Assembly (NCBI GenBank): GCA_905221605.1
Contig: CAJNDS010000033.1
Coordinates: 186,358-250,357 of the forward strand
Length of the DNA: 64,000 nt
Direction of reading: 5' to 3'
From: Symbiodinium natans
Taxonomy: Eukaryota; Sar; Dinophyceae; Suessiales; Symbiodiniaceae
Shown here: positions 1 to 11,318 of the stretch, in pieces
Numbering within the stretch: the stretch's first letter is position 1
Layout: every line of letters starts with the position of its first letter
The notes under the pieces: model-generated
Database searches by the model: none
The model's input: the letters and a program-made list of their open reading frames with translations, nothing else
What the model was told of the DNA's origin: nothing
Translations under genes and position numbers: made by a program

Positions 1-1162
1 TGGGTGCAGGTCTTGGATGGGCAATGAAGAAACTGAAACACACGCTAAATGACAGCGTCGGCAAGGCCATGACGTGCAGGCAAGTGGCCTGGACTTTGCC
101 CCAGCTCTGTGTGTCGTCAAAGCCCAAGACACGGAGACGGTCATGTTTCACGCCTAGCTCAATGTCCGCACACATTCACTGTGATTTCCCCCTTCGGGTG
201 CAAAGTCGGCGAGGACGGCTGAGGCTTCTTCTGCTGACCATCGAGGTCTGTAGGGGGTTCTTGTAGCATCTGCATGATGCTGGTAGGACGAACGTGCTTG
301 CGGTCGTAGGATGAACGAAACCAGAGTACGGGTCAATACCCGTCTGCCAACACTGCACACATCTTGATTGTACGCGCCCAACCAAGAATGGGTCCGGGTT
401 CGGCCCCTTGAAGGAAGTCTCTGCCCGTCAACAAACGTAGACTAAAACCATACGCGGAGCGTCAAAGACCATCAACGAGCACTCCTTTCAGCCGGGTTAC
501 GCTTCGTCAGCTTGTCACCCTTCGGGTTGGGCTCACGTCGGATCCAAATGGCATCGTAGACAACTTCCTTGGATACACCATTCGCGTCCGCTTGCAAAGC
601 TTGCTGTACTGCTTGCGCATGGCGCGCTCTGAAGTGGAATCGGCTTTCTGGACAAAAGTGCCAACGCGAGGTGCGTAAAGGATGCCCTCCCGTCTTGGGG
701 GCGGCTTCGCTTCAGTCTCCTTCGACTCGCTTGTCGAGGCCTCAACCGCGAATAATGCGGACACGAGAAACGAGAATGTTGAGGACTCAGTCGCGGCATG
801 TCGCGGCCTCTCGGCTCCGGGGCCGGCACCCTTGGCGCTCTGGCCTCCGACTCCACAGCTGCTGCCACGGCACCCAAGGCACCAGGCAGCTCTGGCCGCC
901 TCGAAGCTGCCAAACATGCCACGAAAAAATCTGAACTCGGGCTGTCGATGCACATCTTCGCACTTGCTGCCAGCTCAGCCGCTGAGGTGAGTCCGGTACA
1001 TCGGTGGCTGCCTGATGCTGTTGGTCCAGAAAAACTCTGGACTGAAAGCGCCCGCCACTGAGCTGACCTTCTTTGTTGTAACCGAAGCCTCTAGTACCCA
1101 ACCCCTTCCCTGAGAGCATTGCCCTTAGAATCATGCAGCGCAGCGCAACAATCTGAGGGCGC

Positions 1163-1307
1163 CTCCTCCATGGCTTCCAGAAGGTCATCCTTCGCCATGA
1201 CACCTGGCAGCTGATCTCCAAGCAGTGGGGGCATCTGGAACAGAGCTTTGGACTCCCCGAGTGCTCTTGAGATTGTGTCTGGCTTGGGTCTTCCTTCTTC
1301 GCGAAGA
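1163..1307 (-). CDS. candidate exon, function unknown
   Basis: The minus strand reads LREEGRPKPDTISRALGESK followed by ALFQMPPLLGDQLPG and MAKDDLLEAMEE, a 48-codon stretch with protein-like composition, entered after gatgaag and leaving at a GC donor (GAG|GCGCCC). A longer 185-codon ORF in another frame over the same bases has a Cys/Arg/Trp-rich shadow composition and is not preferred. No homologous family is recognised. Confidence 0.35.
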
Positions 1308-3120
1308 CTTCATCAACATGAACATGGTGGCAACACTCTAGCAAGTGGCAATGTGTGTTTTACGTTCCCTCGGATGGTGCGGCAGAGATAGGCACACGGA
1401 GATGGCACCTCGCCGCCTGGCCGCCGCCATGGCCTCGGCCGCGCGGCGCTCTTCAGGGCCCAGGCCCGCCAGCACGGTCCTCCGAACGAAACAGAGAGAT
1501 TCTCAGAAGCACGGAGACAAAACACTCGCTTCGTCCCGGACGTTTCATGGAAGTTTATGGGAGCCTCCCTCTCACTTGCACATCCCTCAACTCACCTTGC
1601 GCAGTGCGAGTCAACACGCCGACTCGCAACGCGCGAGTGCGAGCAAGTTCCCCGGCCTTAACGCCGCCTGATCCGGCGACCGCCTGGGCTGTTGCGACGT
1701 CTGCGATGTCGCGTGTCTGAACATAATCATCCAAACATTTTCCCCAGCGCCCCTCCAGTCCCATATACCCCTCAATTCCCATAGCAACCTGCAGCCTAAA
1801 CCTTCTGCTTGAAAGTTGGCTACCTGATCTTCGTGCTGGCCCCGGTAGCGTTTAATGTACATCTGCACTACAAAAAACTCCATGATGCCGTGAACAGGGC
1901 CCAATCCCACATGCTGCTCGACCATTGCCTATGCAGCGCGGCTTGATCGAACACAGCAGCACGAGTTGCAGAATTTTGAAGGGGATCCCAAACATCGAAC
2001 CGCGCGAAATACACTGATTTGTAAACCTCTTCGACAAGCCACCCTGCCAAGGCTGCGAGGAGCACTGCCGCATGCCCCGACGCCTCGCCCCTGTCCGAAG
2101 CACTGCAGCCCCACATGCTGAGACTTGTAGCCCTTCCGGACATGCAAATTTGGGCTTTTAGGCAGTGTTTCAAAAATGTTTCAATCCTTTGGCACCAAGA
2201 GAGCTCGAGGCGCCAGAGCGTTGCATCCTTTGTTCTGGAACGAACGCAGCATATCTTTTAGCAGCAGTCCCCGACGCCGCAGTACGCCGCGCACCTGTCC
2301 CGGCATTTGTCCAATGCCTCGGCAGCATCGGCTCCGGCCTCTCGCAGTTAGAAGCAAAAAAGTATTCTACCCGAGGACACAAGGGAGGCTTTCGGGAGGG
2401 AGGCTTCCATGCCCTGTTCCGGGTTGCTGCGGGGTGGACCCTGTATCACATGACACATGGAATTTCCCGACCCCAGAAACCATAGGAAAGCACACAGCAG
2501 TGCATTTTCTGAACTTTCTTCCCACGTTCCGACATGTTCCCACTTCGACTTCTCTGGGAGCCCTATGCCTCGACCAGCCACACAAGGCAGTCTAGGTGCC
2601 CGCTGGCTGCAGCCACTTCCAGGGGCCTTCAAGGGATGGAGCGGATATTGCATTTGGAGCCAGGAATGCGGGCAGAGAAACTAGAGAGGCTGAAGTAGGG
2701 TGCCCTATTGTGCACCTACAACATGTACAAACGGCTACAAGCAGCCAAAAACTTGTTCCATCTTGTTCCCACCGGGCACCCTCGGTTCTGGATGTCGCGC
2801 GTGGCCACCGCCACGCCATACGGGTCAGCGGCGAGGAAGCGCCTTTCACGGGAGCAAAGCCTTGCGAAACAACGCCCAACCAATGCTACAGTTTGGAACC
2901 GTCTGGCTTCATGCGATCTCAGGATTGCCATGGATTGCCTGTCATGTCCTCTTTTAGAGCCTCTCCTCAGAGTGGTGAGCGGAGGTCTCCTTGCCTGAGG
3001 TCCTCCAGTCGGCCCTCTCCGGCGGCTGTGCAGAGCGGCTCCAGCGGTCGGGAGCAGGTCGGCGAGCCCTGGAGGCCGACAACAAAAAGGGCACTCAAAG
3101 GGCACCGATCGCGTGACACT
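1308..3120. other. no supported gene
   Basis: Several overlapping ORFs of 60-200 codons exist on both strands, but all have shadow composition, and I could not find splice-bounded conserved segments. Bases 1-1162 are the same. Confidence 0.5.
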
Positions 3121-3146
3121 GCCTGCGTGCGTGCGTGCGTGCGTGC

Positions 3147-3177
<31 letters not shown>

Positions 3178-3204
3178 TGTGTGCGTGCGTGTGTGTGTGT
3201 GTGT
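3121..3204. repeat. (TGCG)n and (TG)n microsatellite
   Basis: Alternating purine-pyrimidine tract of tgcg units running into tg units; Z-DNA-prone sequence. It produces artefactual Arg/Thr/His and Val/Cys ORFs on both strands. Confidence 0.95.
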
Positions 3205-4377
3205 TGATTCCTGGGCTGCTTCTGTCTTTTTGCCCTGTAGTTTGCGCCTACTTTCTCGCTCTTCTCTTGGTTGCTTTTGCTTTCGGAGCGCCTTGGGCCG
3301 GATGAGGGGTCCAATGTCTGGGTGGTCCAGCAGAAGCCAGCCCAGGAGCCCAGTCCTCGGAAACTGTGGGCACAGGAGAGATTCTTCCCATACTCGAGAG
3401 AGGATACCCCAAGAAGGGGGGGGGCCATTCGGCATCTCTCTCTTCTCTTACATCGCCCACATCTCGCCTCGGCTCACGACAGCGCCGCCAGAGCCGCGTA
3501 TCCTAAGTCAATGGGATGCGTAGCTCAGGAGCGTTTTCATGCTTTCTCGCACGCGCTGGAACGCCAAGAACTTCGTCGTTGTCCCCACCAAGTCTGGTGG
3601 AAGTCTGGAGGCAGAGTTGAGGTTTGCCGCTTTCCAAACATCCCAGCGGCATCCCAGCCGAAGAGCTCGACTTCAGCGCCTAGGCAATGGTCGCTACGTG
3701 GTGGGGCTGAGTTGCCAGGTAGCTGCTTGCAAAGAATTCGCTTACAATCGAAGTGGTGTTGGACTGGCGTTAGAGTGGTGGCTAGAGTTACAGTTAGAGT
3801 GTTGCGAAGCGGTTAGATGTTGCTGATGTCTCCCTGTTCCTGGCCCGACGCCTCGCCGCAGGGAGCTGACAGCTGCGGCACCCAGAGATGGACCCTCGCG
3901 CACCGCCACGCGCTCGGCCACCACCTGACTTGAGAAAAGCCCATCTTCATCTCCCACAAATGGTTCGATGAGCCAAGTCTGGCAGTTTGGGCATCCTGCC
4001 AAGGCACCTGATACCCCGCGCCAGGGCCCAGCGCTTCCACTGAAGCATCCTTGCAAGCTCCATGTCGGAGAGTGAAGAGGCCCAAGACAGGGCCACTTTC
4101 CGAATGACCCCATCCCGACGTCTTCCAGGCCTCCGTGACGGGCAGGAACATGCTCGGCACCTGGCTGGAGAGAAAAATATGAGATTTTACAGAGATACAC
4201 GGATTCTGTCAGCATAAAGTTCCCAGCCATTTGTGATCACCCTTTGGCCTTCAGTGTACCCAGCCGTGGCTGGCTCTCCGCGATCAGTCTGCCCTCGGCA
4301 TCTGAAGAAGGATTGTTGCAGGTTCGGAAGGAACTCGCTGCCTCTGCGTGACCCGTATACATGAACATTCGGCATGC

Positions 4378-6467
4378 CTCATCATCGGAATCCTCTCGCG
4401 GCGGTGCTGCGGGCAGCACCTGCAACAGTGTCAGCGTGGGATTCTGCGCTGAAAATCATGAGAACCCTGTCCCGGGGTCCATGGCCTTCAGGACTTGGGA
4501 CCCGTCAACAGACACCTCGCGCGGGCCACTCTTCAGAAGGCCCCGTTGACTTCCAAGTTAAAGGCTGTGAAATGGTGCAGTTCCGAGGCTGGCACGGGTA
4601 AGTATCCTTGGCTGCACAGACAGAGAGAGAGCGAGCGAGAGAGAGAGAGAGAGAGAGCTCACTTTTTTTTTTTTCTCTCTCTCTCTCTCTATCTCTTGCT
4701 CTCTTTCTCTCTCTTTGCTCTCTCTTTGCTCTCTCTTTCTCTCTCTTTCTCTCTGTCTTTGTTTCTCAGTGCGCACGTACCCCTCCCTCTGTGAGGGCTG
4801 CCCAGAGGCCTCTCTTTCTCTCCTTCTCTCTTTTTCTTGTTTTTTCTCTCTCCCTCTCTCTCTCTCTGTCTCTCGCTCTCGTTCTTTCTTCCTTCCTTCC
4901 TTCCTTCCTTGCTTGCTTCCTTTCCCTTCCTTCCTTCCTTCCTTCCTTCCCTCCCTCCCTCCCTCCCTTCCTTCCTTTCTTCCTTCCTTCCTTCCAGCAC
5001 ACTTGCCCCCCCTGAGGAGGTACGTCCCAATCGGCGCGCTCCACAGGGTTTGTCGGTGTGTGTAGGTAGTGCTGGCACGGGCGGGCTCCCACTGAACCTC
5101 ACGAGGACCCTTTACAGACCACACCCACGCACGCAAGGTCTCTGTAACTCTCTCTCTCTCTCTCTCTCTCTGTTTTCTCTCTTGTTCTCCCTGTTTTCTC
5201 TCTCTTTTGCTCTCTCTTCCTCTCTGCTCATCTTTGCTCGTTCCGAGGTTCTCCCGGGCTTCACCTTCAGCCACTGGCCCTCCTCGTCCAGGACGCCCCA
5301 GACCACGCTGCCCCAGCGGACCGACTTCAGTGCCTCGCGATCCGTGGAGAAGAAGCGAAAAGAGGAGGAATGCGTGGCGTCTTTAAAGTGGTCTCTTGAA
5401 GGAAGGTCTCTTAATGTTGGACTCGCTTTAGTACGTAGGGCCCCCCCCCCCCCCCAAAACAATTTTGGGGTTTTCGGGGATCCTGAATAGTGTGGGCTGG
5501 GGCTGGGACGGGGCTGGGGGTAGGGCGGCTAGGGGTCGAGGGTTGAGGGGAAGCCTTGAAGCTTGAGGGTCTAAGCTTTCCAGGCTTTGTAGCTCCACGG
5601 TCGCCGGGGCTCCGCATAAATGCGGACCACCGAAACAACTTGCTAAAGCGAATCAGGGCAGCTCGTGGGCTACTCCCTTGGAAAATTGTTTGGGGGCCTG
5701 TTTCGTAATGAAATTGTAAAAGGAATTTAAATAAGGCTGGACACCAAAAAATTCCGGAGTTTCTTATTCAAAACTGTTTTTAGTTTTTGGCTCCCCGGCC
5801 CCCCGCCCTTCAACCCCGGCCGGCAAACATCGCATAATTGAGGACCACCCTAAACAATGGGGGGTCCCCTATAGGATTTCCGGAACATCGCATAATAGTG
5901 CCCCTTCTCACTAAAGCCAGTCCAACATTAGTGGGGTGGTAGGTTTTCAGCTTTCACTGAACCTAACTGACCTAACTCACGGCTCGGTTTGCCGCTCTTG
6001 CTAAGCCCTTTATTCCGGGTGCGCCCTTTGCTGCCTGGTTCTTGTCCACGAGATCCCGGCCGCTGCGATAGCGCAGCCCGGCGCTGCGCGAGCCCAGCAC
6101 ACCTCAGCTGGGGCCTGGGGACATGTGGATGTGGCACCTGAGCCCGGAGAAGGGCAACAATGAGGAGAACTCTTTCGTGTGCCAAGTCTCTGTTGTCCAC
6201 GAGGAAGGGCTCCAGCTGCCGCTTGGGGGTGCTCTCGATGGGAACCCCGGCCTCACCCAGCCCCAAAGTCCCAAGGCCATCTGATCACTGATGCTAATGA
6301 GGTCTGCAAGCTTTTTTGAGCACAAAACTTCGCTCATACGATCACACAAAGTTCGAAACACGCAAGGGAAGGTGACGGAGAGCTCGCATTTTCAGGGCCC
6401 CGGCCAAGACCAATCCGTCGGCACTCTCCTCCTTCTGCTTCTTTGCCCAGGCAGCAAACCGTGACAT
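4378..6467 (-). CDS. candidate exons of an unrecognised gene
   Basis: Four minus-strand segments have coding character and good splice edges: about 6467-6360, which starts with ATG (MSRFAAWAKKQKEESADG) and ends before GTTTCG; 6251-6171 (AGVPIESTPKRQLEPFLV, VDNRDLAHER; acceptor gtgag, donor GTTCTC, 27 codons); 5333-5265 (VRWGSVVWGVLDEEGQWLK; acceptor gcgag, donor GTGAAG, 23 codons); and 4419-4378 (VLPAAPPREDSDDE; acceptor ttgcag, donor GCATGC). None resembles the missing C-terminal third of SecA. Whether they belong to one gene is inference from strand and spacing; a long CT/GA microsatellite lies between the last two. No function can be proposed. Confidence 0.45.
4619..4998. repeat. long CT/CCTT-rich homopyrimidine region
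   Basis: A (GA)n start (4621-4658) switches through an 11-base T run into CT-rich sequence, and then into (TTCC)n and (CCCT)n units from 4888 to 4998. The 238-codon and 217-codon ORFs here are low-complexity artefacts. Confidence 0.95.
5145..5220. repeat. (CT)n microsatellite
   Basis: Perfect ct dinucleotides to about 5171, then imperfect ctctttt words; in the intron next to the 5265-5333 candidate exon. Confidence 0.9.
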
Positions 6468-6760
6468 GGCGGCTCGGGATGGATCTTTGTGCTTACTTGG
6501 TGGATTGCTGGATGGGCATGGCTGTGCCTGAAACGCAGTGTGTCTGAGGAGTTCTATGGAGGTGACACCCGAGCTGCGCCGCTCCGCTTGGGGTGTGGCA
6601 TGGTGTGGCTACAGGCTAAAGTTGGGCATCTTCTGGCCCATGACAGCCCCTGGAATTCATGGAGGGTTGGGCTACAAACTTTTGAGCCGAAGAGGACCCA
6701 GAAACACCACAGCACCAATTACCAACGCTCCTTCTTCGACCTGCGCCGCCATGTGCAACC

Positions 6761-6999
6761 ATGTCCCTAAGATCCGACCTGATGGTCTCGTCATCGTCAA
6801 GCAAAGCTCGGCGGCGCAAGCCGTAGACAATCTTGCGCTGGGTGTCCATGACCTCAAGCTGTGGTGGGATGGGGGCGACAAAAAAGTCCCTGATCGTTTG
6901 GGCGTTGTAGATCTTGCAAGTCAAGTAAGTCAGACTGAGGCCCCGAACGTCATCGTACTCGAAGACGTTCTTGCGAACACTGTAGAAATAGTTTTCGAC
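6761..6999 (-). CDS. secA: secA continuation: scaffold exons 26 kb from the main block
   Basis: Two exons on the minus strand read VENYFYSVRKNVFEYDD (6999-6949, acceptor gcag, donor GTTCGG) and VMDTQRKIVYGLRRRA followed by LLDDDETIRSDL (6852 to about 6761, acceptor ttgag). They join in phase as EYDDVMDTQRKIVYGLRRRA, the long helix of the SecA scaffold domain, known in the family as FEFDEVLNxQRxxVYxxRRxAL. The upstream exon ending at 33,172 finishes with EEAQKK in phase 0, and this one begins with V in phase 0; EAQKKVENYFY is precisely the family order. No other copy of this exon was found between 31 and 33.2 kb. The helical wing and the C-terminal part (the LLxxIDxxWxxHL region) could not be found between here and base 1, so the protein may end early or its 3' exons may be elsewhere. 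Confidence 0.85.
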
Positions 7000-9900
7000 C
7001 TGCGCTTATTCCACATCATCTCGGTGCAGTTTACACAAAAAGCGGAGAAGCTGCCGTCGGGGCTCAGAAGTGCAAGGGAATCCCAAGCACAAAGAGCCCC
7101 AAAAGTCTCGCTTTTTGGACCGAGGCCCTGCTCGCTGGCACCGTCGGACGCCGACACTGTGTCGACCTGCTCAGGTTCGGGGCAGGTTCGGGGTATCCCA
7201 TGGACTCATGGATGATGCTGTACCTGCACATGCATGGTTGTGGAGATCTAAGGGTTATGCATGTCAAAGTGTGTCGGAAGACAGACACCTCTTGGGAGAA
7301 TCCTTACGAAGCAGCTTCAACGAGGATGGCTCCCGGGTTATTGTTCTGGCGAAAGTACCCCTCAGAAACATCCTTGTTAAATATCACACGGGATATTCTG
7401 CTAGACTGAGGCCAAGCCAGGTGTCCCGGTGGTTGTTCTTCATAGATCTGAAGAAGAGAAAGTTCTCTGATTTTGTTCTCGAAGTGGAGAATCTCGATTG
7501 TTGCTCCGAAAAAGGAAGTGAGACTAGGCTGCTTAACGTGTTTCACAAAGTCTGGTGCGTTTAACATGAGGAAGGCCTCTTTCATCTCTGTTGAGTGGAC
7601 ACATCTTGAAAAGATATGAAACCTTCTTGTTGTTTCAGAAGAATGAAAGGAAAATTCTCAGTCCGTATGAACTAGAGAAGTTCTCATCATGTTAAGACAA
7701 GGAAGCGCTGGGGCTGCCGAGGGTGCTTGAGCCTTCGTCGCAGATGTTTCGAGAGCTGTCGTTACGTTAAGCCGTGCTGACGAACATAATATGAAACCCT
7801 TTCAAATAGACCCTACTGAAGCCAGCAACCCTCCCACCCTCTGGCAATTCTGCTGCCTCAGCGGCGGCGGCGCAACCCATCATCCGGAGGAGGCGGCTCC
7901 GGCAGGGGCCCTGACAGACGTGAAGTTTGGAAGAGCTGTTACGCCGTGTGCCTCGACCTTCGGGCCATTCAGGATCCAACACCCTAAACCCCAAATTCCA
8001 AACGAAAAAACACAGCCCTCAGTCAGCCGGTCCTGACTCGAACATCCCAGGCCTTCGGTGGCCTCAGGCTGCTCGCTCTCTGGTGCAGCTGCGCGGGCTG
8101 CGCGGGGTGCCAAGATCCTGGGCCCCGTGACTGGAGGTGGGAGAGCCTGAGTTTGTGGAGTTTGGCGGAGGGCGTCTTAAGCAGCTCAGTCCCCTGAAGG
8201 CGTGTCGGCCTACAGGATGAGACAACGTTGCTCATACCACTTGTTGCTTGGGCAGACATGGAACCCATAGCCTGAAGGAAGCTTGCTGTCGCTCTGACCG
8301 GTGGCGAAGACTTCTGGGATCGTCTACACAAAAAGCCACGCAGCAAGCATGCAGAGCATGGTTTGCTCCTTTTTATATGAACTGGACTTGCAGAACGGGC
8401 GAGGCTGACGAAGGGAGGGCGAGTGTTCGAGAAAACTTCCTGTGCCTCTTGGAGGCAACGAGGAAGAATCGAATCAAAATGGTTGAGGTTGCTCTTGGAC
8501 TTCCAGTGGATCTCCACGACCGTACGCTTTTAGGCCTCCTAGGCTTCTCAGCCTTCAAAACACAACATCGAACCTGAGCGAACAAGCTGTCCAGAGGCAA
8601 GGGCATCACAAGTGCTTTGAAAACCTGCCGATTGGGAAGCACTGCTGAAAGCTGCTACATGCACTTTGTAGACTGCGGGGTGCAGCGTGCTGAGCCAGAA
8701 TCGGCTCCTACTGCAACTCTTCACATAGAGCTGGGCAGAACACACAGTAGCTCTGTTACCGCTGCTACCACTGTCACCCTCGCACTGCAAAGAACGGAGC
8801 CCTCAGAAGCCACAACTCTCGACGCTCTGCGCGCTTCTTGAGCACATGGCGAGAGCAGTTGCCAGAGGCGTGCGAGCTTCTGAAGGCTTCAGCCTCTGTC
8901 ATCCCTGCGGGGTCACGTCTAGGGTCGTGCATGGATGTATAGGATGCCAAGAACCAGCCCAGACAGAAAGTGACCTTTGCCGTTGGGATGGACTCCCGGG
9001 ATGTACCCGTGCACTCCTTAAACTGTCATATGTGCGATCCGGCTCTTGTGCCGGGGTTTTGGCACCATGACAAGATCGCCAAGCCCGCTCGTGGCCTCTT
9101 GGGTTGCCAAGGCCACTGGTAGCCGCAGCATCATGCTCGGGCTCCGCCCAAGACCCAATGAAGCCGTGACTTTGTTTTCCCACATCAGGCAAAGAACTCT
9201 TGGCCTTGGGAAGCCCTAGTTACTCACGATATCTCACAATCATACACTTGGTGAATCACTGTGCAAAGACTTGACGAGAACTTGCGGCTACTGAAAGACC
9301 TGGTGGAGGGCAAGACTTATGTCAACTTATGTCATGTCCCAGGAGTCTTGTTCCTCTTATCCTTCATTTATCGAATATTTCTTTGTGCTCAGAACCCTTG
9401 AAGAACCAAGCTCTCCGAGCTGGTGTTCTTGCCCGCGGCCAGGTAGAAATCTACGCAGCACCAAGTTCCTTGAGCTCGGAGCGTGCGCTCGCCAGCCTTA
9501 GTTCGAGGTAGGGTTACAAGCATTGAACGAGGGGGGTTAGAAGGGCGGAGAAGGGGGGTAAAAGGGGGGCTGTGGCCGGCTGGAGTTTCTTAGCCAATCG
9601 TGTTCTAGGAGTGAACACCATGGCTCGGTTAGGGCGACCACATGCAACAAGGTGTTTCGGCTGCCCAGTGACTCGAAGTGGGTGTCACCTTCAACTCCAC
9701 ACCTTCAGCGCATTCTTGCGACGAGAGGAAAGGAAAGACAAGATGCCATCTTTAGAGCAAGGACTCGACTCCCCATTGCGATTGAAGGTCAATCGGGGGC
9801 AGGCGCGGCATGCGATTGTTCCCAAAAGACCACACCACAGCAGTTACAAGCTGAAAGCCTGCACTTCAAGGCCGAAGGCTCAAAATGCCCGACCTTAGTG

Positions 9901-11318
9901 GCCTTTACCCATAAAGACAAAGCCGCACAGCAGGGAGCACTTCCTGCAACTCCTGCAGCTGATTGGTCAGATCCTGCAAAAAGGAGGACTTCAGCCGTAA
10001 TCCCTTCAGCAATTGTGGGTTTGCTGCTCATTCAAAGCAAAGCTCGGCGCTAATCATACCTAACTGCACTGCAACATTTACGGCGTCGCTCCTACAAAAA
10101 GGCTTCCTTCGCGCAGGATTAGCAGATAGAACATGGTCTGCGAGTAGGCTGTCGAAGCTGTAGGTCAAGCTGCGCTTCTCGACTAAGACGCTTTCAGATG
10201 GAGCGTCTTGCACGTTGAAGCCCCAGCGAGTCCCTCCCATCAGCACCCCTTCCTGCCTTTGTCCTTTAAGAACCTGGATAGTGAAAGCAGCAGTACGCTG
10301 CACAGATACAAAAAAGGAGAGCTGGCCTGGATAGAGGGTTCGTCCTGCAACTTGATGATGCGATGGTGGAAGCCTGAACGAAGTACTGAGATTTCTCGCA
10401 CTGACCCCTCGGCCGATAAGCCGACAAGTACTGGGACTGTGATGTACAAATGAAGGCGTGCTTCAAGTCTCAATAACATCAGCGCTTCCCCCTCGCCCAC
10501 GTTGGCTTCATCTGGGCGGAGATGAAAACAACCCATCACCACGGTTTTGTACCCGGGCGCCGTGCTTGATTTGGGCTTCGAAGCCAGGAACAGAAGACTA
10601 TGGTTTTTCTGGGAAAACCTGAAAAGACCCCGTCCTTCATCTCACAATGGGGGGTCGGGCACGGCTCTATGCAAGAGGAAAGGGTCTCTTGGTGTTGAGC
10701 TCATTGTCTTTTCTCAAGATCTTTGACCACCCATGTCATTCCCATAGGCAAAGGAAAGCATTCCTTTGAAGCAACAAAAGCCAATACGCAAGAAACACTG
10801 TCACGCATATCTGAAAAGATGAAGCTCCAATGGGTGCTTCAGAAGGCGGGATCAAAATTCGGACCCCCATCTGTGTAAGCCACCGAACAAAAGCGAAGAA
10901 TAAAGTCCTACACTCCTTCACAAATTCTTTGTACATCACATGCGAAAAAGACTGTCTGAAATCTCAGACAAGCTGGTTAAGACCTCTGCCATACGTTGTT
11001 GAAGGGTTTCTCAGTCGAGCTGACGATGCACAACAAGTCATGGCACATGTACATGTCTTGTTTCTCATATACTGAAAATACTGTTACTGGAAGCTTACAA
11101 TTTAAAAAGGCGTTGAAAAGCCTGAAGCTGCCAACTCCCGACTGCGTAAACAGCAAGCTGCTCATGCAAAAAACACCCTTACAGTGCGAAAGGCTCCCCG
11201 AACCGTCTCAACTTTCCCGACTGTACCTTGATCTCGGCACCAGACCTCGAGAGCGAATGCGAACACACCACTCCATGCCGCGCCTTCTCTCACTGCCCCT
11301 CAACACCTCTCAACATCC
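7000..11318. other. interval between SecA exon 6999 and the HAD gene stop, no gene recognised
   Basis: A plus-strand frame at 7070-7564 (164 codons) and one at 8248-8577 are open, and a minus-strand stretch at 7304-7585 looks partly protein-like, but none has convincing splice edges or family motifs. Confidence 0.45.

Noticed and set aside
2716..3435. 239-codon minus-strand ORF with a His/Thr/Arg run
   Set aside because: The central part is the (TGCG)n microsatellite, and the rest has no motif or splice edge.
4558..5274. 238-codon minus-strand ORF rich in Arg/Glu/Lys and 217-codon plus ORF rich in Ser/Leu/Phe
   Set aside because: Both are translations of CT/GA and CCTT microsatellites; composition is set by the repeat.
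7070..7564. 164-codon plus-strand ORF
   Set aside because: Length is near chance expectation for 64 kb. It overlaps no recognised family and is opposite to all supported genes.
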